Shown here one piece after another: positions 36,508 through 47,480 of a DNA stretch of 64,000 nucleotides. The stretch's first letter is position 1; each line of letters starts with the position of its first letter. This stretch comes from Chamaecyparis obtusa (Eukaryota; Streptophyta; Pinopsida; Cupressales; Cupressaceae), in NCBI GenBank assembly GCA_027943335.1, contig BSBK01007021.1:124001-188000 (forward strand). Reading direction: 5' to 3'. The position numbers and the translations under genes were made by a program. A model generated the notes under the pieces. The model was not told the origin of the DNA. It did no database searches and saw only the letters and a program-made list of their open reading frames with translations.

Positions 36508-37625
36508 AATTATGTTCTCCAATTTCTTAATTTGTATTAATGATATTAGATTCTTTTTCTTTTACGGAATAAGATTGTTTTATGAATATTTATTTCTAAC
36601 AAAGACTTCAATATGTAATACTAGACCAGTGCCTTCTTCTTGTTGGGTAATAGAGTTTAATCTCCTCCTTGACACTACGCATAACCCTCACAAGAAATAT
36701 TTTTACATTCACCACTTGGATGAACCTATCAAATGCCTTGACCTCAATGCATTTAATTATTTGATCACATTGCAATTAGCCCTATTAAATTTAACCAATA
36801 CTTGAAAGGACCAATAAGATAAAATATGTATGAACAACCATGCAAAATTTGATGATAGAACTATAATGTAATGGAAATAATCTCCCTACATGATGACTCA
36901 AGTAACTTTTGTTTTCTTGAAACAAAAATCATGAGGGAACTTGATCAATTTGGAGAATAAATCCACAACTTTGATAGAAAAATAAAATACTGGCTTTTAT
37001 TAATATTAAGATATCTACTTATAAGTTATTTACATTGTGATGGTTGATTATTCCTATTATTCCTCCTTTATCTTTGGTCCTAATTTACCGTTTATAATTA
37101 CAAGGGAGCGTTTCAGACCATTACATCTCTTGATCATAAAGTATAACAAAACATTCATTTATCGACTTAAAGGCTAAAAATGCAAAATAATCATTTGCAC
37201 CATGATTAGATTTTCTTTAATATATCATGTTAATAATGCATCACTTATCCTATTATTATACTTTCCATAAAATAACCCTTCCCCCCTATAAATATGAATA
37301 TTTCCATATTTAGGGTAATTATTTCATTATTTTCGCTTATCAAGTCTTTTACTTTCCTTGTGAACATAAATTTTCTTAATTATTATCTTTGCCAAGATGA
37401 AGATCTTAATGTACCATATCACCTTTATCAAAGAAATAATTCCTCCATGCCTCTTTCCCAAATATGCCATTACATGCTAGTAAAAGTTATCATTAGGGTG
37501 AAAGTCAGTTAAATCTAGTAAAAATCTCTAATTGAATTTTATAAACTTCCTCAAAAAATACTCTCCCACATGTATTGGCTAAAACAAATGATTTTTATTT
37601 TTTATGTGAATATTATACTTATAGG
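36508..37625. other. No gene recognised
   Basis: AT-rich DNA with short frames. Minus-strand translation of 36740-36990 gives a few words loosely like a gypsy integrase (VVDLFSKLIKF), too weak to call. Confidence 0.35.
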
Positions 37626-38933
37626 TGTAGATGCGGTGAAGCAAACCTATCGAGAGCATGCGTAAACAAGAAAATGTTAGCTTAAAACATGCATGCAACA
37701 AATAAGACAAAGATTCACACACACCACCTCTGATTGAGCCAAAATGGGTGCACACAAGCCCCATTTGATTTGCTCATTTTTGGAGAATGTGGATGTGCTC
37801 TCCAAACACAATGAGAGGATCCCGAACGCAATGCTAAGATGATTTAAACTAAATGCAAGCCAAGGAGATCCCAAAATTGCACAAAAAATAGTATGAGGGA
37901 CTAGTTTTTCCCTAAGGATTCCAAGAGATACAAATGATGAAGATGAAGATTTGAACTACAAATGGTATGCAATAAAGCTAAGATTCATTCAACTTTAAGC
38001 ATGGATATGTGAGTTAGATTGAAAAAGAAATGCAATGCATAAGTAAACTAAGATTCATTTACCATTAATATTATGCTATGTGAGCTAAGATTGAAATCAA
38101 GAACAAGAAACTAACAATGCTAAAATGCTATAGAATCTTAGAGCTAAACTAACATGATAAAAATGCATAAAATGAAAGATGAGAGACCATTTTCTCATGT
38201 AAGGGCTCTATTTATAGATATTTGGAGGGAGAGAGAGCGCTTGGATGAGGTGGCACCTATGTGGCATCCACATAGGAGCCACATAGGAGATACATGGGTT
38301 AGAGGAGAGGGCTATTTTGAAAGGTAAATTTGAGACAAGATGGACATTTAAGGTTTGAGTGGCTCAAGGTTTCTCAAACATGTGTGAGAAACATTGGGGA
38401 AGAGTGTGGGTGCCAAATATGTAAGAAGGAGTTGGAGCATTTAAGGAAGTTTGGAGGCTTACTTGGGAAGAGTTTCTCACACATGTGTGAGAAACTCATT
38501 ATCTCTAATGAGGTTAGGAATCACTTTCTAAGTGAGATTAGAGGAGTGATTAGGTGGGAGAGTAGGTTTAGAAAGTGAGGTGATGGGTGTAGGCTAGGCT
38601 TTAGGTAGGGATTTAGATTAATTTAAATTGGTTTTATTTTAATCCAAGCTTAGAAGAATATTAGGATTATGGAGAAATTTAAATAAATAAGGATTTATTC
38701 AAAAAGGGATTTATGGGGGACATGTATTAAAATAATTTTAATACATTAGAGAGGGGAATATTCAAACTAGATTTAAATACCTTAGGTAATGAACCCACCT
38801 AAATTAAATATTTATAGTTAAATGGGTAGAGGAATATGACAATAATGATTAATTAATTAAAATTAACTATGATGTCATAGGGATTATTAATTAAATAAAA
38901 TTAATTAATAGGAATGATTTTTAGGTGTCTACA
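37626..38933 (-). repeat. Minus-strand LTR (1,308 bp)
   Basis: On the minus strand it begins TGTAGACACC and ends GCATCTACA, with TGTAGA/TCTACA terminal inverted bases. A TATA box (TATAAATAGAGC on the minus strand) lies near 38206-38219. On the minus strand a purine tract ends directly before its start. It is therefore probably the 3' LTR of a minus-strand element whose interior lies to the right. No target duplication was found, as expected if the partner LTR is beyond the window. Confidence 0.65.
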
Positions 38934-39724
38934 TTTTTCCACTCTTTGATGTGATGATGTAAGTAGCATTGCATCAAAGAAAATAAAATAAGTTGCACCA
39001 AGAGAAAGGAGTCATAGTGAAGTGACAACAGTAAGTGGTTGTGCCCCCTCGAGAAAATAACGCAAAGAGGAAACTTTGTGGAATTTTATCAAAAAAGACA
39101 CAAGGAGAGAGGGAATGAGGGGGAAAGAGAGGGGGAAGGGGGAAATGGGATAAATATATGTCATTCCATGAGAAAAGATACATGATGCAATATGAATCTA
39201 AATGCAACAAACAAGACTTGGGGATTTCATTGTGTTAATGGTGGAGAGAAAAACCTAGTTTTATATAGCAACAATAGAGGCCTACCAAGGTTACTAGGAA
39301 CTCAAGGCCTTGTCACTAGCATTGTAGAGGACTGATGCAAGAAAACATGCAAGAAAAAAAGATCAAGACCTTTCCCCTAGTTGTACCATTCACAACACAC
39401 CATGATATAAAGGATCGTGGTGACCATGAGGAGTGAAACAAAAAGATAAACAAAGATCCAAAAGAAAAAATGAAATTAAAAGTATCTCACACACCTTTTT
39501 CCATAGGGAGGATTGATGGTGGGGATTGATTTGATTGGTATGATATGAGGAAGGATACATCCTGCAAAGACCGATGATGGATTTCTTAGACTAAGATTCC
39601 TATGAAAAGAGACAAGAATGAAACTCGAACCTCACAGGGACCAATGGATGATTGTTGGAGTGATAGCTAGATAGGGACAAAGGTCATGATGACACAAAAA
39701 CTGACTAACACAAAGGATGAGATT
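38934..39724 (-). other. Internal 3' region of the minus-strand element, with polypurine tract
   Basis: The first bases, read on the minus strand, give AAAGAGTGGAAAAA directly before the LTR. The remainder has no recognised coding sequence. It is interrupted at 39725 by the tandem gypsy array. The last 114 bases (39611-39724) recur at 60478-60591. Confidence 0.5.
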
Positions 39725-39800
39725 TGTTTCCCATCAAATAAATTTTTACCTTATTTATATGCAGCAATTTGTGAAGCTGTGTCAAAGTTTAAGTTGCAAT

Positions 39801-39845
39801 TTGAACCTTGAACCTTGAACTTGAACTGGTTGGTTCAAGGTTCAA
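39801..39845 (+). repeat. Inverted repeat of TTGAACC words in the LTR
   Basis: TTGAACCTTGAACC (39801-39814) is the exact inverse complement of 39832-39845, with a 17-base loop. The structure is kept in the other LTR copies (about 50808 and 60668), where the words vary slightly. Confidence 0.75.
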
Positions 39846-40589
39846 AGTTCAATATATTTCTCTCCAAAAGTGTCGTGTGTATGTTGCGTCTTGTAAAAGC
39901 CTTTCTTGCTATGGTTACATGTCAGTGTGTAAATGTTGAATTAAATCTTGAACCTTGAACCTTAGTTTTTCAGTTCAAAGTTCATGTTAGAATGTGCACT
40001 TCTACAATTTTACACTAAAAAGTCTCCCAAGTAATGGTTTTAAAATCATAGTTTATAATTTTACTGAGTTCATTCTAGAAGTTATTGGGGTCCACTATAG
40101 TTGTCTTATGTGCATATAAATTAAAACATCATGAATTGCATACTTTGAACCCAAACTTTATGGTTTAAGGATCGATTTTCAAGGTGTAATAATACCCAGA
40201 TATTAGCCGTGAGCCAAATCTTTATCAACTGACAATGAAATGATTGACATGATGGAAAGAGTGGTGCCATGTCAGCTCAGGGGATTTTCTTACTAAATAG
40301 AAGTGTGTGTAATAGGCTGTTATCATTTATTGCGGTGTGAAAGTGAATTGATGGCATTTTTTCATGAAGTGATGGGAACTGAAGCAAGTGTGTATTTATT
40401 TTTCCCTCTCTTTATGTTTCTTCATTCTATTCTGCTATCTTTTGTAGGCATTTTGGGAGCTGTGAGGTAACATTCTTGAAAGGCAGGAAAATGGTGAGTT
40501 TTACAATAACCTTGGCCCTATAATTCATTTGAGCTTTTGCATTTTTAAAGAGCTGTCTTCATAAGAAATTTACAAGGTTATATTTCAGA

Positions 40590-43500
40590 ATGTCTTCTTC
40601 TGAAGTAAAATTCATGAAGGAAAATAGATTTTCTCCAATTAGTTGTTGTTTACCTGAAATGAGGGACATAGCTATAGTAGATGATGATATCAAAGAAATC
40701 ATTTCAAGGCTAAGGAAAATGGTTGATGAAGCCATATCTGTTAGGATCATAGAAAGTGGTTTATTAGAAGCCACTGGTTTTCTTGAAGTGATTCCATGCC
40801 CAGAGTTAGTAATAGAATGTCGTAATAGGTACAACAAGGTTGAGAGGTGCATTAAAACATAAAGTGGTGAAGTTCTAGTAAATATTGATAGAACAATAAT
40901 AATGTCCACTCTCAAGATTACATCAGTTGAAATCCATGGAGATTGGAGTATTAGTAAGGCTATAGAAGACTCTGAGAAGAACAAGAAGGAATATAGGAAT
41001 AACATAGCAAGGGATTGGCTAATAAACCCAGAAAAGGGTGGTGCCTGTTTGCCTAGACCACTTAGAAAAGATCACCTGTTTAGACAAGTTAGGGATATAA
41101 TGATAATGTTGAGTAGGGTTAAAGTTAATCCTATAGACACAAACTAGGAAGATTGGATGTACATCTTTGTGCAGGCTATCCTAGACGTTGGTAATGTTGT
41201 TGACTGGGCCGAAATAATAGCTGAGAAATTACATGAAGGTTTATCTTAGCTAGCTTTAATTTCTAGTTTTTATATGTCCTCATACCTCTTTTATATTCTT
41301 TCCATCTATAGAATCTAGGATGGTCTACCTCATAAAGAATGGAATAGCAATATGCCCATCTATGAATATCATCCCCTCTTACAAAAAGGAAAACACCCCA
41401 TGGGTTTTAAGAAGGTGCATGATGCTTTTTCCTCCAAATTATTCTTTGAATTAAGAGGAAAACCTAATTGCAGGATATCAGAGGAGGCTATGGAATTTGT
41501 GAAAAATTATGGAAGTTTTTATATTCAATTCCCCACTTTTACCTATTTAAGAGTAGGAGGTTTTAGTGATGCTCCATTAAAACTTCCCAGGTATTGCCCA
41601 GACAAGTGCATTCTTCTTGAAGTAGGAAGACAATTATTAATGGTTGAGAAGAAGTACAAGGTCAAGAGAGGTATTGGTGGCTTCTTCACACTTGAACTAG
41701 GACATTACAAATTCTAGTTGATGCATGAATTTTCCTTATTGATCAATGAATTGAAAGAAATGAATATCTAGCCATATCAGGCAAGGAACTACTTTGATAG
41801 AAAAGGTTTTGTTGAGAGCCATTTTAGAGTCGATGCCATGTTCCTTCATCAACTAGCTTCAAAAGACTACTGGGATGATTGTATAGATGAGGTTGAGGTT
41901 ACTAGAAGATTGTGTTCTAGGTTTTCCCTTAAATGAATCATTGCTTTAAAGCTACTTTTAAGCATTAGAAATATTAAAGATGAAGAGAGCAGTGTATCAG
42001 AGCCAGAAAATGCAGTATCAAGAGATGAAATGGTAATTAGAAGAATTGACTGGCTAGCAGAGGAAGAAGAAAATGTGAAGTCCTTAACTAAGGAGGTTTT
42101 CTGAAAGATAGAAAAGTGGCTGAAGGCCCAGAAGAAGAAGATCTTAGCTACCCCTATGTTGGGAACCATAAAGAGTCCAAGAGCTCATAAAATTGAATCC
42201 TCCCCTATTCTGAATAATACGATTGAACTGTTTCTTTCTGTAGGTGTTTCATATTCTCTAGAAATTCTTGAAGATTTAGAGTTGGTTTCTAATGATGCTA
42301 TGAAGTTTACAAGGAAGAGGAGAAAAAGAAGTGGGAAGGTGGATCTTCTTTTTTGCATTGTCCTAGATTCTGACATCGAGGAGCCTAGTGTAAAGCAGTT
42401 CAAAAGGTTGAAAAGAGGTAAAGCATCCAATATGGATTCAATATCAGCTGGAGGTGATGGGAGTTCAACTCAACAAGAGCTTGTTACCTCGAGAAATCCT
42501 AGTACCATTGTTTCCCTATAGATTGAAACTCATAGTTCACCAAATTGGATGGATCTAACTGTGAATAAGAAGAGGAACATTGTGTCTACCTCAATCCCTA
42601 TTGGTGACCTGGTCAGTAAATACCTTGGAAAGTCCCCCCAAAAAAAGAAGCCTAAAAAAGAGTCTACGATGGATGTGGATTCGACCACAGGTCATTGGGT
42701 TGCAGAGATTTTCAAGTAGAATTATAACAAGACCAGTGCTGAGGTCACTAAGAAAGATTTAACTGTGGATAAAGTGGATTTAGCAGTATCTTCTAGAGCT
42801 ACTGATTTGAAGATTTTGAATTCAGCAAACAAGAAAATCAATCATAGAGTGCTGAAGGATGCTGATGACAAAGCTAAGCTGAAGCAAGCTTTATGTGAAA
42901 TGGAAAAGTACATTCATCAATTGTAGAATCCTATTCCTCAACCTTTGGCGATGGTACCCCTAAGTCTAGATGTCAAGTCTGCAGACAATCAAAAGTTCCT
43001 TGATCAGGTACATAAAAAGAGATCCCTCTCTAAGGCATTCTATAATTGGATGGGAGAAGTTGGAGAGATGGTTAATAGCTTTGCTCAAGCCTACGAGAGT
43101 TCAGCTAATCAGTCTTCTAATCTGGTATCTACCTTAGAAGCTAAAGTCAAGCTTTGGGAAGGAAAGAGAGACAATCTAGAGATAGCAATAGCTAATATGG
43201 ATGAAGCTTTTAGCTATGGCATAGAAAAGTTCCTGTTTGAGAAGACAATTCCTGGGGCTGATACCAGTCTCCTTTTTGTGGAAAAGGTTAATGAGGAATG
43301 GTGATGTACTTTAATTGATCAAGGTATTGAAGAATCAGAGCAGATTCTAAAGACATTAGCCTATGTTGAGGAGGTTGTTAGAAATCATATAAACTGTGTC
43401 TACAATCTATCCATAGGTGAAGTGAAAATGGGAATAGATGAGGCCAGGATGAAAGAATCCTTCACTAGAAAAGCACAAGGGTTAAAAGATGTCAAAGAAA

Positions 43501-43751
43501 TGGTAGCCTGAGACTGCTCAGTCATCGCAAGGGTACAATTGTTGATAATGCTCAGTGAAGAACGGGTGAAAATGATGAATACTAAGCTTGAGTAGTTACA
43601 AAACTGCAAAGATATTTGGGAACAAAGGCTAGATCTTGTTTCTTCACCAAATAAGGAGATGTTGGAGAGATTCACGGTGGCTTTCAAGGAGTGGTCAAAT
43701 GAGCACAAAGCAATTGAGGCCACCATTAATGCTGAGGCCGAGAAAAGCTAA
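40590..43751 (+). pseudogene. LTR-borne long ORF, copy 1, unknown function
   Basis: ATG 40590 opens a frame of 1,053 codons to TAA 43749-43751. I count 14 internal stops but no frame change. Residues 1-430 look globular (IHGDWSISKAIEDSEKNKKE, ARDWLINPEKGG, LPRPLRKDHLFR, FYMSSYLFYIL, ARNYFDRKGFVE). Residues 440-560 are charged and helical. Residues 573-615 are basic (RKRRKRSGK, FKRLKRGK) around an acidic VLDSD motif. A conserved VSKYLGKSP block lies near residue 675. From about residue 735 the protein is helical and coiled-coil-like. I recognise no family. A TTTCAG acceptor-like site ends one base before the ATG. Neighbouring internal genes are ordinary gag-pol. Confidence 0.65.
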
Positions 43752-44490
43752 TCTATTTTGATTAGTCTTTGAAAGGATAGTTCCAAGTAGTTATAGGGTG
43801 TTATTTCTTTTCCAAGAATAGACTTTAGTTATGAAACTGATTATGCCCTACGTGGCTATATGTTAATTTTTGAAAGACCTTGTAGGGGTCGGTTCTCTAG
43901 TAGCATAAAAACTTATAGTTTAATATTTACTGCAAATACTTTCATGAAATGGTTCATGTTTTGATTTGAAACTCATAATATAGTATCAGTGGATATATAA
44001 CAAATAGTAGTATCTTTTTTGGATCAGTGTGTCTGGTTAATACATGTGTGTTGATTTTAGTTGGAATTGATTTCATGTTGCTGTAATCTATGTATGTGTT
44101 TCAAGATCATACATTCCTTTTCAGTTTTATTTTAGTATATGTTGAATCGATCTTTCTGGGAATTTTCTTTATAGTCTCATTCAGTTGGCTTAGATAAATG
44201 TGGATTCTCTCTTAGAGCATAAATCTCTCAGTAGTTATTTCATATGAGTTTTGAAAAATCCTTTTTGTACTTTTAGGTCAAAAGTATACATTACTTTTAC
44301 AATTTTTCATTCTTTTCAAATAAATGAATTGTCAAGATTGATCTTTATATAAAGTAGCCGCTCCTTTGATCACAGAGAGTTTAGTCATGAGTGACTAACT
44401 CAACTATTGTATGAGTTTTTCCTTCATCTTGGGCCAGAGTATTTGTAGATTGTTATAGTTTTAGTAAGAAGGAAAATCTGTATACCAACA
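43752..44490 (+). other. Non-coding 3' part of LTR 1
   Basis: No gene is seen. TTTATATAAAG near 44345 is the best TATA candidate in this LTR. If it is the promoter, the long ORF would lie upstream of the 5' LTR start site and would be expressed only from another promoter or from the 3' LTR. Confidence 0.4.
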
Positions 44491-44496
44491 GATTTT

Positions 44497-44514
44497 TGGA
44501 GACTCTACTGGGGA
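44497..44514 (+). other. Primer binding site of element 3
   Basis: TGGAGACTCTACTGGGGA, and TGGCGACTCTACTAGGGA in the second internal copy at 55503, match in form the TGGCGACTC-type primer sites of plant gypsy elements. Confidence 0.75.
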
Positions 44515-44562
44515 AGCTTATAAGTAGATCGAAGCTTAATTATTCTCTTTTAATGGTTAGTT

Positions 44563-46110
44563 ATGGTGCTACGTGCTGAGGTAATTCCTAGCTAGCAAGA
44601 ACTTCCCCCAGTGTTACAACCTAATCTTCACTTCACTGATACACAAGAGGACATTATTGCTGATTTGAATAATATTGCTTGGAAATTAAGGGCAAGTGGT
44701 TAGCAATACCAAAAAGTGAGATTAGTAATTGAGGAAGAAGAAGAGATTGGAGAGTGGTTGAGATGTTTTCCCTTGGCTCGACCAGATGCTATAGAAAATA
44801 GAGCATCCTAAAGACCTAGAGGAGAATCTTTTCTTTTTAGATATATTTCTATTATAGTCCTAATCAATAAGCTGGCAGAAAGGAGATATACCTGACGGGA
44901 TAGAGCAAAAGGACTGGTTGATGGAGATTTTGAAGCCCTTGAGCGATTGAATTTTAACCTTGATATTCCTGTGAGAAGAAAGACTCAAATGACTAGTAGA
45001 GCCTCCTCTCCCATCAAGTCTACTATTCCTATTTCTGGTTTCCAAGCTCTTACATTATCTGGCATAGTAACCCCATCCATTTTTAATCCTCAACCTCTAA
45101 ATTTTTTTCTACCACTCATGGTCCAAAATCAACAATGGGGCGCTTAGGTTGGTCCTCTGGACCAAACAAATTTTAACCTACAAACTTTACCCAAAGGGGC
45201 TAGAGAGGTTATGCCCAAGTTGAGTGGTGATGATAAAGTTTCTCCAAGTGATCACATTAATGCTTTTAATACTGCATGTAGTGTGATAGGCATAGGCACA
45301 GAGGATGTGGCAATACGTCTTTTCATTCAGACCTTGATTGAAACTGTGGCAGATTGGTTTCATCATTTTCCCAATGGGTCCATAACAACTTGGAATGGCA
45401 TGAGAGCAACTTTTATGGCTCACTTTAATTAGCCAATGATGAACACTCCTTATTGTTGCAACTCTCCCAATGAAAGAAGGAGATGTAGGAACCTATGGGG
45501 GAATTTATAGCTAAATTTAACAAGCTCTTGCAAGAGATTCCTACTGCTCATCATCCTAGTGATGAAAAGAGAAAGGGGTTCTTTGTAAATGCTATGCCCC
45601 CTAATATCAGTTTCCATCTTAGACGAGGAAGAGTGGCAAACCTACCAGCTTCCCAAGCATTAGCAGTGGAGCTTGAGGATGACATGATTACTACTAGGAA
45701 ATGGAGAAGAGAGGTTCAGACTCATGTTAATCAAGCTTCTACATCAGGGTCTTCTAATCCCATGGTTCAGAGACTGGTAAATGATATGATTACCTTAAAA
45801 AGGCAATTACCAAAAACTACCCCTGCTCCATATAAAGACATTCCTAGAAGGTATGGAGGCCAAGGAACAGGAAATTATGTAAAGAAATCAAATACATTAA
45901 CATCAACCTAGACTTCAGATTGAAGCACCTCCTACTAAAAACAACATGTGTATTTTTCACTTGACCGATGATCATGATGGTGATTCTTGTCCTGAGATTG
46001 TGCGGTACAAGCAAATGGAGGCCAACAAAGAGACCATCATGGATATTCCTTGTAATGAGGATAACTCCAGAGGACCTGGTGAATCCGTAAGTTATTATCT
46101 CAAATATGAA
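44563..46110 (+). pseudogene. gag: Gag of element 3
   Basis: ATG 44563 starts MVLRAEVIPS, then a stop where the second copy reads Gln. The retrotransposon gag domain is seen at about 45205-45432 (SPSDHINAFNTACSVIGI, WFHHFPNGSITTWNGMRATF) and continues in another frame at 45495 (FIAKFNKLLQEIP). A basic, Gln/Pro-rich tail follows to about 45911. Several stops and one frame change break it. I see no zinc knuckle in this gag, unlike the copia-like elements here. It would form the particle core. Confidence 0.8.
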
Positions 46111-46126
46111 TCTGACTTAGAATGAG

Positions 46127-46943
46127 GTGGTAACATTCTTACAACTCTGGAGCATCCTTCATGTTCAGTGCTTACTCGAGCGCAGCAGGGTGAAAATCCA
46201 CAATCATTCTCCATCCATATTCCAAGGCAAGAGAGGTAAAGAACAAATAAACCAAGTAGACAATAATACAAAGACTCCAGGGAGTGAACCTACAGGGATT
46301 AAAATCCTTAAAAGGTCAGATTCTGAGCCAACTTTTGATTTTATAGAATTCTATAAGTCTACTAAAATTCAAATATCCCTTGCTGAATATTTGAAGTCAA
46401 ATCTTGGTGAATTAGACAAGTTGGTTTCTTATGTGAAAGGCTCTTCATCTATTGTTCAGTCCAATCAGGTGAACACTACATCCACTAATGAACCCCCCAT
46501 TGATTCAAATGTAAAACAACCTGAGATGAAAGAGCCCATCATTAATCTTGAATGTCTCAGAACCTACTCTAATTATAGGGAAATCTGAGCCCTTTTACGT
46601 ATCATTGTTCATCCATGGTCATAAGCTTAGTAATTGTATCATAGATTCTAGAGCTTCTGATAATATCATGCCCTCTTCGGTAGAAAAATCCCTTGATCTA
46701 CCTTTGACAAAAAATTTTGGTAGGTGTTACTCCATGGACTCCAAACAAGTTCCTTTGATTGGCCAAATCAAAGATGCTCAAGTTGCTTTAGCAGCTTTCC
46801 CCGAAAAAAGACTCAAGTTGACCATTTTGGTTGCTGATATTCCAGCAAGTTACGGTATGCTCTTGAGTAGAACCTTTTGTAGAGATCTGGGTGGAGAGAT
46901 CAAATTGGATTCATCTCAAGCTATCATTCCCATTGGGGATTAA
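46127..46943 (+). pseudogene. pol: Linker and aspartic protease of element 3
   Basis: A Ser/Asn-rich linker leads into the protease at about 46590-46943. The strand PFYVSLFIHGHKLSNCIIDS is followed by the active site, which here reads D-S-R (46644-46652) instead of D-S-G. The second internal copy keeps D-S-G. Downstream ILVADIPASYGMLLSRTF is the usual end motif. A frame change occurs between linker and protease. The Gly-to-Arg change alone would inactivate the enzyme, which normally cuts the polyprotein. Confidence 0.85.
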
Positions 46944-47015
46944 AAAGTCACTCTACAAATTGAGACTAAATGCAAGTACACAAATTTTCCCTTTGATGAT
47001 CCTAAGTCTCATATT

Positions 47016-47480
47016 TTGTACCAAGAGACTGATTTGTCTAACTATTTGATCATGCCCAAAATTGAGGTCATGAATAAAAATGATGCTGAGGAACTGTGGA
47101 CCTTAGAATTTGATGGTAGCTATTCATCCACTGGTTCTGGGGTTGGAGTAGTTTTGATATCACATACTGAAGAAAGATTGCCTTCTGCTTATAAGCTTGA
47201 GTTCAAGAACACTAACAATACTATAGAGTATGAGGTTCTGTTGCTTGGGATTCTAGAAGCCAAGAGAAAAGGCATTAAAATGCTTAAAGAAAAAGGATAT
47301 GCTGAGCTAATTGTGAAATAAGTAAGAGGAAAATATGCAGTCAAGAATGATAGAATGAAGCATTACAAAAATAGAATCTGAGATGAAATAGAAGGATTTC
47401 AGGCTTTCTCTATTGAATCCATTCCTAGAGAAAATAATTCTAGAGCAGACACCCTAGCTAGTTCTGCAGCACTATTGATT
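47016..47480 (+). pseudogene. pol: RNase H-like domain placed before the reverse transcriptase
   Basis: The stretch LWTLEFDGSYSSTGSGVGVV, then AYKLEFKNTNNTIEYEVLLL, LIVK-VRGKYA and a final RADTLASSAA follows the D-E-D-D order of the archaeal-type second RNase H known from Tat/Ogre gypsy elements. It lies directly after the protease and before the reverse transcriptase; the normal RNase H follows the polymerase at 48840-49130. Stops lie near 47320 and 47380. In the Tat elements I know of, the extra RNase H comes after the first RNase H, so the position is notable. The second internal copy shows the same order. Confidence 0.75.

Larger units (their letters stand above)
39725..44490 (+). repeat. 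LTR 1 of the gypsy array (about 4,766 bp)
   Basis: It starts TGTTTCCCATC and ends ACCAACA, six bases before the primer site. The first 865 bases are non-coding with GAACCTT repeats. A frame of about 1,053 codons follows, then 740 non-coding bases that hold a TTTATATAAAG box near 44345. Homologous copies start at 50734 and 60592. Confidence 0.75.

Noticed and set aside
36740..36990. Minus-strand gypsy integrase remnant
   Set aside because: Only one short word resembles integrase; no D-D-E order or zinc domain can be followed.
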